Origin: Streptomyces sp. V3I8
Lineage (GTDB): Bacteria > Actinomycetota > Actinomycetes > Streptomycetales > Streptomycetaceae
DNA: 64,000 nt
Assembly (NCBI RefSeq): GCF_030817535.1
Contig: NZ_JAUSZL010000002.1
Coordinates: forward strand, 7,006,001 to 7,070,000
Direction: 5' to 3'
Made by a program: the position numbers and the translations under genes. The notes beneath the pieces were generated by a model. It had not been told where the DNA came from and did not search any database. It saw nothing but the letters and a program-made list of their open reading frames with translations. Positions within the stretch are counted from its first letter, which is position 1. Each line of letters opens with the position of its first letter. Of the stretch, positions 1 through 10,300 are shown one piece after another.

Positions 1-1124
1 TGCTCTGGCACGAGGTCGACAGCCTCGCCGGACGCGGCCCGCGCGAGCAGGTCTACATCACCGGCAGCACCGCCGACGGCCGCACCACCGTGACCTTCGG
101 CGACGGCGTCCACGGCGCCCGGCTGCCCGGCGGCCACGAGAACATCCACGCCCGCTACCGCTTCGGCACGGGCCGGGCCGCCAACGTCCCCGCGGGCCGC
201 GTCACCCAGGCCCTCACCCGGCCCCTGGGCGTCTTTGCGGTCACCAACCCGCGCCCGGCCACCGGCGGAGCGGACGCCGACGGACCCGCCCTGACGCGCC
301 GCACGATCCCGCTCGCCGTCTCGGCGCTCGACCGGCTGGTGTCGGAGGCCGACTACGAGGACTTCGCCCGCTCCCGGGCCGGCGTCGGCCGGGCCGCCGC
401 GCGCGAACTCTTCGACGGGCGACGGCGCGTGCTGCACGTGACGGTCGCGGGCACGGACGACGTGCCGATCGGGGGAGCCGGAGTCGGGACGGGAGCCGGC
501 GACGGCGGCGACTCGCCCCTCCTGCGGTCCCTGCGCGCCGCGCTCACCGAGTACGGCGACCCGAACCTCCCGGTCCGCGTGGACGCCCGCGAACTCGTCG
601 CACTCCTCGTGTCCGCGAAGGTGAAGGTGGCGCCCGACCACTCCTGGCAGCTCGTCGAAGCACGCCTGCGCCAGGCACTCCTGCGCGAACTGGGCTTCCA
701 GGGGCGCGAGTTGGGGCAGCCCGCCCGCCTCTCCGACATCCTGGCCACGGCCCACCGGGTGCCCGGTGTCGACTACGTGGACGTCGACGTCTTCACCGGC
801 GTACCCGCCTCCACGACCGCCGGGGAGCTGACGAAGCTGCTCGCGAACCCCGGCCTGCCGAAGGCCTCGGTCCCGGCGCGCGGAGCGACGTACGACGAGA
901 AGACCCACACCGTCCGCGGGAAGGACGGCGAGACGCTGTCGGGGATCTGCGCCCGCTACGGCGTCCCGCTCACCGAACTCCTGCGCCTCAACCCCGACAT
1001 CACCGACACCCGCCGCCTGGCGAAGGGCCGCTCGGTGTACGTCTTCCGCGGCATCCGCCCCGCCCAGCTCGCCCTGCTGTCGCCGAGGGCCGCGGACACC
1101 CTGATTCTGACGGAGGTCAACTGA
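1..1124 (+). CDS. Baseplate J-like tail protein with C-terminal LysM, 5' partial
   Basis: The frame is open from the first bases of the window (first full codon at position 3), so the N-terminus lies outside. The visible ~373 residues resemble the C-terminal part of putative baseplate assembly (gpJ-like) proteins of phage tails and contractile injection systems. The stretch near 'DGVHGARLPGGHENI' fits that family's beta-rich part. The last ~50 residues (from about base 907) form a LysM domain with the typical 'GETLSGICARYGV' and 'LNPDI' features, which would bind peptidoglycan or act as a structural module. The stop overlaps the next ATG by one base (TGATG), so translational coupling is likely. 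The family assignment is by pattern recognition and is moderately sure; phage, R-type tail and injection-system baseplates cannot be separated from this fragment. Confidence 0.7.
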   Translation, partial: LWHEVDSLAGRGPREQVYITGSTADGRTTVTFGDGVHGARLPGGHENIHARYRFGTGRAANVPAGRVTQALTRPLGVFAVTNPRPATGGADADGPALTRRTIPLAVSALDRLVSEADYEDFARSRAGVGRAAARELFDGRRRVLHVTVAGTDDVPIGGAGVGTGAGDGGDSPLLRSLRAALTEYGDPNLPVRVDARELVALLVSAKVKVAPDHSWQLVEARLRQALLRELGFQGRELGQPARLSDILATAHRVPGVDYVDVDVFTGVPASTTAGELTKLLANPGLPKASVPARGATYDEKTHTVRGKDGETLSGICARYGVPLTELLRLNPDITDTRRLAKGRSVYVFRGIRPAQLALLSPRAADTLILTEVN

Positions 1125-3271
1125 TGTCCAGGGAACCGGACGGACTCGCCGAGCTGCTTCCCCGGTGGCACCGGCTGCGCGACGCCCAGGAGGGCGAACC
1201 CCTGCGCGCCCTGCTCGCCGTCATGGCCGAACAGCTCGACCTCGTACGCGAAGGGGTCGAGCAGGGCTACGAGGACCTGTTCGTCGAGACGGCGGCCCCC
1301 TGGGTGCTGCCGTACCTCGGCGACCTGGTCGGTTACCGCACCCTGCCGGGGTACGAACGTGTGCTCACGCCTGGTCTGCGCGGCGGGAGTCCGGCCGCGC
1401 TCACCGAGGCCGTCGCACCCCGCGCCGACGTCGCCGCCACGGTCGCGAACCGCCGCCGCAAGGGCACCCTCCACCTCCTCGAAGAGCTCTCCGAGAACGT
1501 GGCCGGCTGGCCCGCACGCGCCGTCGAACTCTCCCGCCACCTCTCCCACCAGCAGCCCGTGAAGCTGTACGAGGCCGGAACCGACGCGGCGGGGCGCGGC
1601 ACCCGCGGGCGGCTGGCCGACCTCAGGGACGGCTCCGCGCTCGACCTGGCGGGCGGCCCCTTCGGCGAGGTGGCCCGCTCGGCCGACGTACGCAGGGCCG
1701 ACTCCCGCCACCGGCAGGGGGGTTGGACCCCGTCGGGTGTCGGACTCTTCGTCTGGCGGCTGAAGGCGCACTCGCTGACGTCGGCACCCGCGTACTGCGT
1801 CGACCGGGCCCGCAGCCTCTACACCTTCTCCATCCTCGGCAACGACACCCCGCTCGTCACCAGGCCGCTGCCCGAGCCCTCGCCGCACCACATCGCCGAG
1901 ATCGACAACGTCCCCGCCTTCATCCGCCGCCGCCGTCTCCACGACCGCCTCGCCGACCTCTACGGCCCCGGCAAGAGCTTCGTCATCCGGCGCGACGGCG
2001 AGGACCGGCCCGTACCACCCTCCGACCTCGTGGTCGCCGACCTGTCGGACTGGCGCTACCGCCCCAAGCGCGGCCAGGTCGCGGTCGACCCGGAGCTGGG
2101 CCGGATCGCCTTCGGCGCCCGGACCGCGCCCCGCAAGGGTGTCTGGGTCGACTACCACCACGCGGCTGGGGCCGACATGGGCGGCGGCGAGTACGTACGC
2201 GACCGCGAGCCCCGCCCGGACGCCACCGTGTTCCGGGTCGGCCCCGGCCGGACCCACCGGCAGATCATGGACGCCTACCGGGCCTGGCGGCACGACCGCC
2301 GGGCGGGCCGCTGCGGCCCCGAGGGCATCATCGAGATCACCCACAGCGGCGCCTACCAGGAGCAGCTGGACTTCGACCTCGACCCGGGCGACCGGCTGGA
2401 ACTGCGCGCGGCGGAGGGCACCCGCCCCGTCATCCGCCTCCTCGACTGGTACAGCAACCGCCCGGACGCCCTCAACATCCGTGCCTCCTCCGACGACTGC
2501 GCCCCCGGCGAGCGGCCCCGGATCGTGCTCGACGGGCTGCTCGTCACCGGCCGCGGCATCAACGTCACCGGCCCGATGGGCGCCGTCGTCGTACGCCACT
2601 GCACCCTCGTGCCCGGCTGGTCGCTGGAGCCCGAGTGCGACCCCCGCTCGCCCGACGAACCGAGCATCGTCCTGGAACGCACCACCGCGTGCCTCCAAAT
2701 CGAGCACAGCATCCTCGGCACCATCGAGGTCATCGGCGACGAGGTCTCCGAGGAACCCCTCGACATCCACCTGCGCGACAGCGTCCTGGACGCCACCGCC
2801 GACGACCGCGAGGCACTCTCCGCCCCCGACTGCCGGCACGCCCACGCCGTCCTGCACCTGCACCGCACCACCGTGATCGGTGAGATCCACACGCACGCGG
2901 TCCGCGTCGCCGAGAACTCGCTCTTCACCGGCCGCCTCCACGTGGCCCGCCGGGGCATCGGCTGCCTGCGCTTCTCGTACGTCCCCACCGGCTCCCGTAC
3001 GCCCCGCAGGTACCGCTGCCAGCCGGACTCGGCAGGCCCGGGCCGGGCCTCCGGTGTCCGCCCGCGGTTCACCTCCACGCGCTACGGAACGCCCGGGTAC
3101 GCGCTGTTGGCCGACCGGAGCGCCGAGGAGATCCGGCGCGGCGCGGAGGACGGGGCCGAACTCGGCGCCTTCCACGACCTGTACCGGCCCCGGCGCGAGG
3201 ACAACCTGCGGGCACGGCTCGCGGAGTACACGCCCGCGGGAACGGACGCCGGGATCTTCTTCGTGACGTAG
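1124..3271 (+). CDS. Tail-module protein with N-terminal tail-P2-I-like region and C-terminal beta-helix
   Basis: A 715-residue protein starting one base into the previous stop codon, so it belongs to the same operon. The N-terminus ('LAELLPRWHRLRDAQ' and 'PWVLPYLGDLVGYRTLPG') resembles tail protein I / baseplate-wedge proteins of contractile tails. The C-terminal half, roughly residues 440-650, has short repeated strand-turn units ('ITVTG', 'VVVRHCTLVPGW', 'LHRTTVIGEIHTHAV'), as in right-handed parallel beta-helices of tail spikes and carbohydrate-contacting proteins. There is no signal peptide or membrane segment, as expected for a particle component. Its place between a baseplate-J protein and a DUF6519 protein supports a structural role. 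The exact role (wedge, fibre or spike) is unknown. Confidence 0.6.
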   Translation: MSREPDGLAELLPRWHRLRDAQEGEPLRALLAVMAEQLDLVREGVEQGYEDLFVETAAPWVLPYLGDLVGYRTLPGYERVLTPGLRGGSPAALTEAVAPRADVAATVANRRRKGTLHLLEELSENVAGWPARAVELSRHLSHQQPVKLYEAGTDAAGRGTRGRLADLRDGSALDLAGGPFGEVARSADVRRADSRHRQGGWTPSGVGLFVWRLKAHSLTSAPAYCVDRARSLYTFSILGNDTPLVTRPLPEPSPHHIAEIDNVPAFIRRRRLHDRLADLYGPGKSFVIRRDGEDRPVPPSDLVVADLSDWRYRPKRGQVAVDPELGRIAFGARTAPRKGVWVDYHHAAGADMGGGEYVRDREPRPDATVFRVGPGRTHRQIMDAYRAWRHDRRAGRCGPEGIIEITHSGAYQEQLDFDLDPGDRLELRAAEGTRPVIRLLDWYSNRPDALNIRASSDDCAPGERPRIVLDGLLVTGRGINVTGPMGAVVVRHCTLVPGWSLEPECDPRSPDEPSIVLERTTACLQIEHSILGTIEVIGDEVSEEPLDIHLRDSVLDATADDREALSAPDCRHAHAVLHLHRTTVIGEIHTHAVRVAENSLFTGRLHVARRGIGCLRFSYVPTGSRTPRRYRCQPDSAGPGRASGVRPRFTSTRYGTPGYALLADRSAEEIRRGAEDGAELGAFHDLYRPRREDNLRARLAEYTPAGTDAGIFFVT

Positions 3272-3345
3272 ACCCCCATCGCGCCGGCCCGCCCGGCCCG
3301 ACGACTTCGTGACATCGCACCTTCCCAACCAGGGGGACACCCTTC

Positions 3346-4953
3346 ATGCACGCAGACCTCTCCCGCTCCACCTTCCGCCCGGAGCGGCACTACTCGGCGG
3401 TCATAGTCCAGCAGGGCCGCGTCCAGCTCGACGCCGACGCCAACGAACAGACCGCGATCCAGCTCCATCAGACCCGCGCGCTCACCGCCGACCTGATCGG
3501 CCCGCACGGCGGACCGCGCGGCGCGGCCGGCTTCCGGATCGAGTACGTCGGCGGCAAGCACGACATCGACACCCTCCACATCCACGGCGGCCGCTACTAC
3601 GTCGACGGCATCCTGTGCGACGCGAGCCGCCCGGCCGCCGGAGTCCCGGTACCGGACGAGGACGAGGACGAGAAGGACAGCAAGGACAGTGCGGACGCCG
3701 ACGGGCAGGACTCCGCGCAGCCGGCCCCGCACTGGACCTACTGGGACCAGCCGGACGGCTTCCGCGACCCGGAGAAGCCCGGCGACCGGCTGCCCTCGCC
3801 CGCCCAGGCACCCTTCGTCGCCTACCTCCAGGTCTGGGAGCGCGCGGTCACTGCTGCCGAGGACCCGGCGCTGCGCGAGGTGGCACTCGGCGCGGCGATG
3901 CCGGACACCGCCGCCCGCGCCAAGGTGGTCTGGCAGGTCCTGCCACTGTCCCTCGCCGACCTGGGCATCAAGGCCCCCGAACCGTCGAAGGACACGGTCC
4001 GCGAGGCCTTCACCCGCTGGGCCAGGGCCCAGGCCGTCTCCTCGTCCCGCCTGGCCGCCCGCGCCGAACGCCCCGGGCACGCCGACGAGGACCCCTGCCT
4101 GGTCAAGCCGGACGCCCGCTACCGCGGCCCGGAGAACCAGCTGTACCGGGTCGAGATCCACGCGGGCGGCGCGGCGAAGGACGCCTCGTTCAAGTGGTCC
4201 CGCGAGAACGGTTCCGTGGTCTTCCCGGTCGACGAACTCGACGGTACGTGGGTGCGGTTGGCGTCACTCGGCCACGACTCGAAACTGGATCTGGACGTGG
4301 GCGACCGCGTGGAGTTCACGGACACGGCGTACGCCTCCCGCCTCGAACCCCTGGCCCTGCTGAGGGTCGAGGAGCTGGACCTGCCCGGCCGCCGCGTACG
4401 CCTGTCGGCGGAACCGGAGCCGGGAGTCGGCCGGCTGCCGCACCTGAACCCGTTCCTGCGCCGCTGGGACCACCACGAGGGGCCGCGCCGCAAGGGCCGC
4501 ACGACCACCCTGCGCGGCGGGGCGGTTCCTGTCAGGGAAGGGGAGTGGCTGCCCTTGGAGGACGGCGTCGAGGTGTACTTCGCCAAGGGCGGCGCCTACC
4601 GCACCGGCGACCACTGGACCGTGCCCGCCCGCACCGCGACCGGCGGCGTCGAATGGCCCGTCGACGGCTCCCGCAGGCCCTTGCTCCGGCCCCCGGCCGG
4701 CATCACCCGCCACTTCGCGCCGCTGGCCCTGGTCAAGAGCGAGGCGGGCGCCGTGGACCTGCGTCTGGCGTTCGCCCCGCTCGCCACCGAGATCCCGGCG
4801 GCGGACGAGGCGACGCTCGCGGCGGAGGCCAGGGCCCGCGAGGAGGAAGAGCGGGGAGAGGCCGCCGACCCGTCGGGCGGCAGGTCACAGACCACCGCGG
4901 AGGCGGAGAACGCCGCCGCGGACACGGACGCAGACACACAAGGAGAGAAGTAA
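3346..4953 (+). CDS. DUF6519 domain protein of tail-like cluster
   Basis: A 535-residue protein preceded by an AGGGGGAC ribosome site. The N-terminus ('DLSRSTFRPERHYSAVIVQQG' region, then 'QLDADANEQ') matches what I recall as DUF6519, a domain found beside phage-tail-like genes in actinomycetes; its function is not established. A very acidic low-complexity insertion (residues ~104-125, rich in D, E and K) interrupts the domain. The last ~60 residues are an Ala/Glu-rich, probably disordered tail that follows the globular part, which ends near 'LRLAFAPLATEIPAADEA'. It sits four bases before the amidase gene, so the two are probably co-translated. Likely a structural or accessory particle protein; this is inferred from context only. 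Confidence 0.6.
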   Translation: MHADLSRSTFRPERHYSAVIVQQGRVQLDADANEQTAIQLHQTRALTADLIGPHGGPRGAAGFRIEYVGGKHDIDTLHIHGGRYYVDGILCDASRPAAGVPVPDEDEDEKDSKDSADADGQDSAQPAPHWTYWDQPDGFRDPEKPGDRLPSPAQAPFVAYLQVWERAVTAAEDPALREVALGAAMPDTAARAKVVWQVLPLSLADLGIKAPEPSKDTVREAFTRWARAQAVSSSRLAARAERPGHADEDPCLVKPDARYRGPENQLYRVEIHAGGAAKDASFKWSRENGSVVFPVDELDGTWVRLASLGHDSKLDLDVGDRVEFTDTAYASRLEPLALLRVEELDLPGRRVRLSAEPEPGVGRLPHLNPFLRRWDHHEGPRRKGRTTTLRGGAVPVREGEWLPLEDGVEVYFAKGGAYRTGDHWTVPARTATGGVEWPVDGSRRPLLRPPAGITRHFAPLALVKSEAGAVDLRLAFAPLATEIPAADEATLAAEARAREEEERGEAADPSGGRSQTTAEAENAAADTDADTQGEK

Positions 4954-4956
4954 CCC

Positions 4957-5829
4957 ATGGCCACGCCACTGACCGCGTCCAAGCTGGTGGAGATCCTGCG
5001 TGCGGAGGGCCTGACGGTCCACGAGGTCCGCAACTGGCGCAGCCACAACCGCAACAGCAAAGGCGCCTGGGGCCCGATGAACGGTGTGATGATCCATCAC
5101 ACCGTCACCTCCGGCATCGCCGCCTCGGTCGACATCTGCTACGACGGCTACGCGAGCCTGCCCGGCCCCCTGTGCCACGGAGTCATCGACAAGAAGGGCC
5201 ATGTCCACCTGGTCGGCAACGGCCGCGCCAACCACGCGGGCCTGGGCGACGGAGACGTCCTGAGAGCCGTCGTCAACGAGACGGAACTCCCCTCCGACAA
5301 CGAGGCGGACACCGACGGCAACCGTCACTTCTACGGCTTCGAGTGCATCAACCTCGGCGACGGCAAGGACCCGTGGCCCGAGGCCCAGAAGGAGGCCGTC
5401 GAGAAGGCGTCGGCCGCGATCTGCCGCGCCCACGGCTGGACCGAGCGGTCAGTGATCGGCCACAAGGAGTGGCAGCCGGGCAAGATCGACCCGCGCGGCT
5501 TCACGATGGACAGCATGCGCACCCGCATAGCGAAGCGCCTGAAGGGCAAACCCACCACCCCCAAGCCACCCAAGCCGTCGTACGTCCCCTTCCCGGGCAG
5601 CGACTTCTTCCACATAGGCCAGAAATCCGCCGTCATCACGGCGATGGGCCGCCGCCTGGTCGCCGAGGGCTGCGGCCGCTACGAATCCGGCCCGAGCCCC
5701 GACTGGACGGAAGCAGACCGCACGTCCTACGCGGCCTGGCAACAGAAACAAGGCTACAAGGGCAAGGACGCGGACGGCATCCCGGGCAAAACGACCTGGG
5801 ACGCCCTAAAGGTCCCCAAGTCGGCATAG
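4957..5829 (+). CDS. Endolysin-type N-acetylmuramoyl-L-alanine amidase / PGRP protein with peptidoglycan-binding C-terminus
   Basis: A 290-residue type-2 amidase (PGRP fold), expected to cleave the amide between N-acetylmuramic acid and L-Ala. Zinc-ligand candidates are the His of 'MIHHTV' (near residue 46) and the His of 'VIGHKEW' (~168), with Asp in 'GKIDP' completing a phage-endolysin-like site. Residues ~205-290, after a Pro/Lys linker, look like a small peptidoglycan-binding domain ending in 'DADGIPGKTTWDAL'. There is no signal peptide, so release would need the tail-like particle, lysis or another route. It is the last gene of the cluster: a strong RBS (AAGGAGAG) lies before the ATG and a terminator directly after. 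It could be the lytic enzyme of an injection system, a cell-lysis enzyme or an effector. Confidence 0.8.
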   Translation: MATPLTASKLVEILRAEGLTVHEVRNWRSHNRNSKGAWGPMNGVMIHHTVTSGIAASVDICYDGYASLPGPLCHGVIDKKGHVHLVGNGRANHAGLGDGDVLRAVVNETELPSDNEADTDGNRHFYGFECINLGDGKDPWPEAQKEAVEKASAAICRAHGWTERSVIGHKEWQPGKIDPRGFTMDSMRTRIAKRLKGKPTTPKPPKPSYVPFPGSDFFHIGQKSAVITAMGRRLVAEGCGRYESGPSPDWTEADRTSYAAWQQKQGYKGKDADGIPGKTTWDALKVPKSA

Positions 5830-5838
5830 CCCCCACCC

Positions 5839-5863
5839 GAGGGCGCCCCACCGGGGCGCCCTC
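5839..5863 (+). terminator. Terminator of tail-like cluster
   Basis: A perfect 11-bp GC stem (5839-5849 with 5853-5863) with an ACC loop lies ten bases after the amidase stop. There is no T-tract, as is common in Streptomyces. Just after it (5865-5886) is a decayed copy of the GGGGCGCGGGGAACTGCGCG element seen elsewhere in the window. Confidence 0.75.
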
Positions 5864-5924
5864 CCAGGGATGCGGGGAACGGCGCAACCCGTACAGCACC
5901 GAACCCGCAACGCACGGCGGCCCC

Positions 5925-7292
5925 CTACCTCCCACTGGGCGGATAAGAAGGCCGCTCAGGAATTCCCACCCCCGCAGAAGGCAACACCGGCAACGCCCCC
6001 TCGTACACCCACGCCGCGAACAGTTCGTCCAGCGGCGCCGCCGCGTACCGTCCCACGTGCGAGACGAACGCGGCCGTGGTCACCGATCCGCCCCGGTGCA
6101 CGGCGACCCATCCCCGCAGCATCCGGAAGAACGCCTCGTCCCCCAGCGCGCACCGCACCGCGTGCAGCACCAGCCCGCCCCGCTCGTAGAGCCGGTCGTC
6201 GAACATCGACTTGCGCCCCGGATCCGCCAGCCGCAGATCCTGCGGCTGTCCGGCCAGCCCACGGTGGGCGATCCCCGCCAGCGTCTGGGCCGTACGGCCG
6301 CCCGACCGCTCGGACCACAACCACTCCGCGTACTTCGCGAATCCCTCGTTCAGCCAGATGTGCCGCCAGTCGGCGATGCTCACACTGTTCCCGAACCACT
6401 GGTGCGCCAACTCGTGCGCGACCAGCCGCTCGGACCCCCGCCCCCCGTCCACATGGTTCGCCCCGAACAGCGAGAGCCCCTGCGCCTCCACCGGCACATC
6501 GAGCTCCTCCTCGGTGACGACGACCGCGTACTCACCGAACGGATAGGGCCCGAACAGCTCCTCGAAGAGCGTCATCATCGCCGGCTGGCGCGCGAAGTCC
6601 CGCGAGAACTCGGTGAGCAGCCGCGCCGGAATGTGCCCCGACTGCGGCACCCCGCCCAGACCCGGGTCGCCGAGCAGCACGGTCTGGTACTTGCCGATGG
6701 ACAGCCCGACCAGATAGCTGGACGTGGGCGCCGACTGCTCGTACACCCAGGTCGTCGTGGACGCCTTCGGCGTGCGCGTCAGCAGCCGACCGCCCGCCAC
6801 CACCGAGTACGCCGACGGCGTGGTCACGGCGATCTGGTACGAGGCCTTGTCGGCGGGCCGGTCGTTGCACGGGTACCAGGACGGCGCCCCCACCGGCTGG
6901 CTCGCCACCAGCGCCCCGTCCTCCAGCTCCTCCCAGCCGATGCCGCCCCACGGGCTGCGCACCGGCTTGGGATTGCCCGACCAGTGGACCTCCACGGTGA
7001 ACGCGGCCCCGGCCCGCAGCGGCTTCGCCGGGCGGATCCGCAGCCTGCCGCCCCGGTGCGTGTAGTGCGGCACCCGTCCGTCGACCCGGACCCGGCCGAT
7101 CCGGAAGTCGGCCAGGTTCAGCTGGAACTCGGCGAGCGAGGAACGGCCCGCTATGGCGTTCAGGCGCGCGGTGCCGGACAGCCGGTTGGGTCCCGGACGG
7201 TAGTCCAGGGCGAGTTCGTACCGGTGCACCCGGTAACGGGGATCACCGTTGCCCGGGAAGTACGGATCCGCTCCCACTGTCTGCTGTACCAC
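5925..7292 (-). CDS. M1 family zinc aminopeptidase
   Basis: A 455-residue gluzincin. The zinc site HEXXH-X18-E is complete: His293, Glu294, His297 and Glu316 in 'VAHELAHQWFG' and 'WLNEGFAKYAEW'. The catalytic Tyr is probably Tyr369. The N-terminal beta-saddle domain (residues ~15-200) is present, but the C-terminal helical domain of large aminopeptidase N enzymes is short or absent. No signal peptide is seen, so it should be cytosolic. It starts with GTG and lies 78 bp downstream of the Pls-type NRPS on the same strand, so an operon is likely. Zinc aminopeptidases are known as epsilon-poly-lysine-degrading enzymes in poly-lysine producers, so a role in trimming the polymer is a reasonable inference. 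The family is sure; the substrate is not. Confidence 0.88.
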   Translation of the reverse strand: MVQQTVGADPYFPGNGDPRYRVHRYELALDYRPGPNRLSGTARLNAIAGRSSLAEFQLNLADFRIGRVRVDGRVPHYTHRGGRLRIRPAKPLRAGAAFTVEVHWSGNPKPVRSPWGGIGWEELEDGALVASQPVGAPSWYPCNDRPADKASYQIAVTTPSAYSVVAGGRLLTRTPKASTTTWVYEQSAPTSSYLVGLSIGKYQTVLLGDPGLGGVPQSGHIPARLLTEFSRDFARQPAMMTLFEELFGPYPFGEYAVVVTEEELDVPVEAQGLSLFGANHVDGGRGSERLVAHELAHQWFGNSVSIADWRHIWLNEGFAKYAEWLWSERSGGRTAQTLAGIAHRGLAGQPQDLRLADPGRKSMFDDRLYERGGLVLHAVRCALGDEAFFRMLRGWVAVHRGGSVTTAAFVSHVGRYAAAPLDELFAAWVYEGALPVLPSAGVGIPERPSYPPSGR

Positions 7293-7370
7293 TGAAGTGT
7301 CCGCTCCCTGCGCTGTGCCCGTCCGGCGTGCCGACTGTTCTCCCTCCCCGGACGCCGTACGGGGCCGCGC

Positions 7371-10300
7371 CTAGGGACGCCACGCCTCGATCGGGTTGCC
7401 CAGCCAGCGGGTGTCGTCGGGAACGGATTCCGCCGCCATGACGAGGGACGCGGGTCCCAGTGTGCTGCGCGCCCCGACGGTGCTGCCGGGCAGAACGATT
7501 CCGCCCGGGCCCAGGGTGGCGCCCTCACGGAGGACCACAGTATCCGTCCTCAAGATCCGGTCGTGGAAGAGGTGGGTCTGCAGCACACAGCCACGGTTGA
7601 CCGTCGCCGCGTCCTCCAGCGTCACCAGATCCGTCTCGGGCAGCCAGTAGCTCTCCACCCAGACGCCCTTGCCGATATGGGCGCCGAGGCCGCGGAGCCA
7701 CAGGTTCATGACGGGGGTACCCGGCACGGACCCGGCCAACCACGGCACGGCGACCACCTCGACAAAGGTGTCGGCCAGCTCGTTGCGCCATACGAAACCG
7801 CTCCACAGCGGGTGCTCACCGGCCCGGTGACGCCCCACGAGCGCCCACTTCGCGACCACGGACAGCAGCCCGGCCGCCGCCCCGGCGCCCAGCAGCACCA
7901 GCCCGGCGAGCGCCCAGGCCCACGCCCCGAGCGCGCTCAGCGCCGCGACCGTCAGCACGGCGAGCGCCGCCGAGCAGAGGACGGGCACGATCCGGCACAG
8001 CTCGACGAGCCCGCGCGCCCACAGCAGCCGCACGGGCGGGTCGTACGTCAGGCTCTGGTCGCCGCCCCGGGCCGACCGCGGCAGCTTCACCGGCGGCAGC
8101 CCCAGGTAGGAGCTGCCCTTCTTGGCCTTCTTCGGCGTCGCGGAGAGCACTCCGACCAGACCGCCGTCCGGCACCGAGCGGCCCGGCGCGGTCATCCCGG
8201 AGTTGCCGAGGAAGGCCCGGCGCCCGATCTCGGCCCGTCCGATCTTCATCCAGCCGCCGCCGAGCTCGTACGGCGCGGTCAGCGTGTCGTCGGCCAGGAA
8301 CGCGCCCTCGCCGACCGTGGTCAGGCTCGGCAGCGCGAGCACCGTCGACACCTCGGCGCCCCGCCCGATCCGCATGCCGAGCAGCCGCAGCCACAGCGGC
8401 GTGACGAGCCCGGCGTACAGCGGGAACAGGGTCTCCCGGGACCGGTCCATGAGCTGGGTGACGGTCCAGGCCTGCCACCCGATCCTGCTGTGCGTGGGAT
8501 GCGTACCGGGCCGCAGTCCGAGGCTCAGCAGCCGCACCGAGACCAGCAGAAGCAGCGCGAACGCGAGACCGAAGGCGAGCGTCGCCGGCACCAGCGCCAC
8601 GGCGGCGCCTTGCAGCGCGTCGGCGAGCCCGGCGTCCGGCGGGACGAAGACGCCCACGACGAGCAGCGCGGCCAGCCCCGAGACCACCGGCAGCATCGTC
8701 AGCGCGAACCCGGCCGCCCCGTACATCACCCGCCAGTACGTGCCCTTCCGAGGGCGCTCCTTGGGCCAGTCGCGCTTGGCCTTGCCGAGCTTGACCGCAG
8801 GCGCGCCGGCCCACCGCTGACCGGTCGGTACGTGTCCGGCGACGGCGGAGCCGGGGGCCACCTCGGCCCGCTTGCCCACCCGGGCGCCGGGGAAGAGGAT
8901 GCTCCGGGTGCCGACCACGGCGTGCGCGCCGACCTTGACCGGGCCGATCTCCAGACGGTCGCCGTCCAGCCAGTGCCCCGACAGGTCCACCTCGGACTCC
9001 ACGGCGGCGCCGCGGCCGAGCTTGAGCATGCCGGTCACGGGCGGCAGCGAGTGCAGGTCGACGTCGGGACCGACCTTGGCGCCCAGCGCCCGCGCGTACC
9101 GCTCCAGCCAGGACCCGGTCAGCGAGGTCGCCCCGCTGAACTCGGCGAGCCGCTCCGCCGTCCACAGCCGCAGATGCACACTCCCGCCGCGCGGATGGCG
9201 CCCGGCCCGTACGCCGCGAAGGAGGACCCTCGCCCCGCCGGCCCCGATCGCGAGCCGTCCGGGCGGGCTGAAGAGCAGGGCGGCCGACGGTCCGACCAGC
9301 CACCAGGAGGCGCTCGGCGCCCACGGGTACGCGCCGAACCAGTGCAGCGCGTTGCCGAGCGCGGCCAGCGCCACCGTCCAGCGCAGACCGAGCAGCGCGA
9401 ACAGGGGGATCAGCACCAGCAGCTGCACGACCTTGGCCCGCAGCGGCACCGGCGTGATCAGCCGCTCGGAACCGTCCCCCTGCGCGGACCTCTCCAGGTG
9501 CCGGGCGAGCTTGCGCAGCACCGGCTGCTGGTAGACGTCGAGCACGGCGGCGCTCGGGTAGCGGGCGCGCAGTCTCGTGGTGAGCAGGGCGGCGGCGAGG
9601 CTGCCGCCGCCGATCGCGAAGAAGTCGTCCCGGGCGGAGCCCACCGGGATGCCGAGCACCTCGCTCCACTGCTCGGCGAGCCACGCCTCGGTCCCGTACA
9701 GCTGCTCGGTGGGTCCGCCTGTCTCCAGGTTCTCCAGCGGCCAGGGCAGCGCGTCGCGGTCGACCTTGCCGGACGTGCGGGTCGGCAGTTCGGGCACGGG
9801 CGCGAGCAGCGGCACGAGGGCCGCCGGCAGCTCCGCACGCAGCTTCCCGACGGCCGTCGCGTGGTCCCAGCGGTCCTGGACCCCGTCCGTGCCGCTGTCG
9901 TCGCCCTCCTGGAGCACGACATAGCCGACGAGCAGCTGGTTCCCGCCACGCGCGGTCCGTACGGCGGCCGCGGCGCCCGCCACCCCGGGCAGTGCCTGCA
10001 GCGCGGCGTCCACCTCGCCCAGCTCGATCCGGCGTCCGCCGAGCTTGATCTGCTCGTCGGCCCGCCCGAGGAAGATCAGCCCCTCCGGCTCCGCCCTGAC
10101 CAGGTCACCGCTGCGGTATGCGCGCTCCCAGCCGAGCGACTCCAGCGGGGCGTACTTCTCGGCGTCCTTCTCCGCGTCGAGGTAGCGGGCGAGCCCGACC
10201 CCGCCGATCACGAGCTGGCCGCTGCCGCCCATCGCCACGGGCTCCCCGGCCCCGTCGACGACGGCCAGCTCCCAGCCGTCCAGCGGCAGCCCGATCCTGA

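Noticed and set aside
3309..7295. Very long plus-strand open frame (~1300 codons)
   Set aside because: It is an out-of-frame shadow of the DUF6519 and amidase genes and runs antisense to the aminopeptidase; the composition is Arg/Pro/Gly with no family resemblance.
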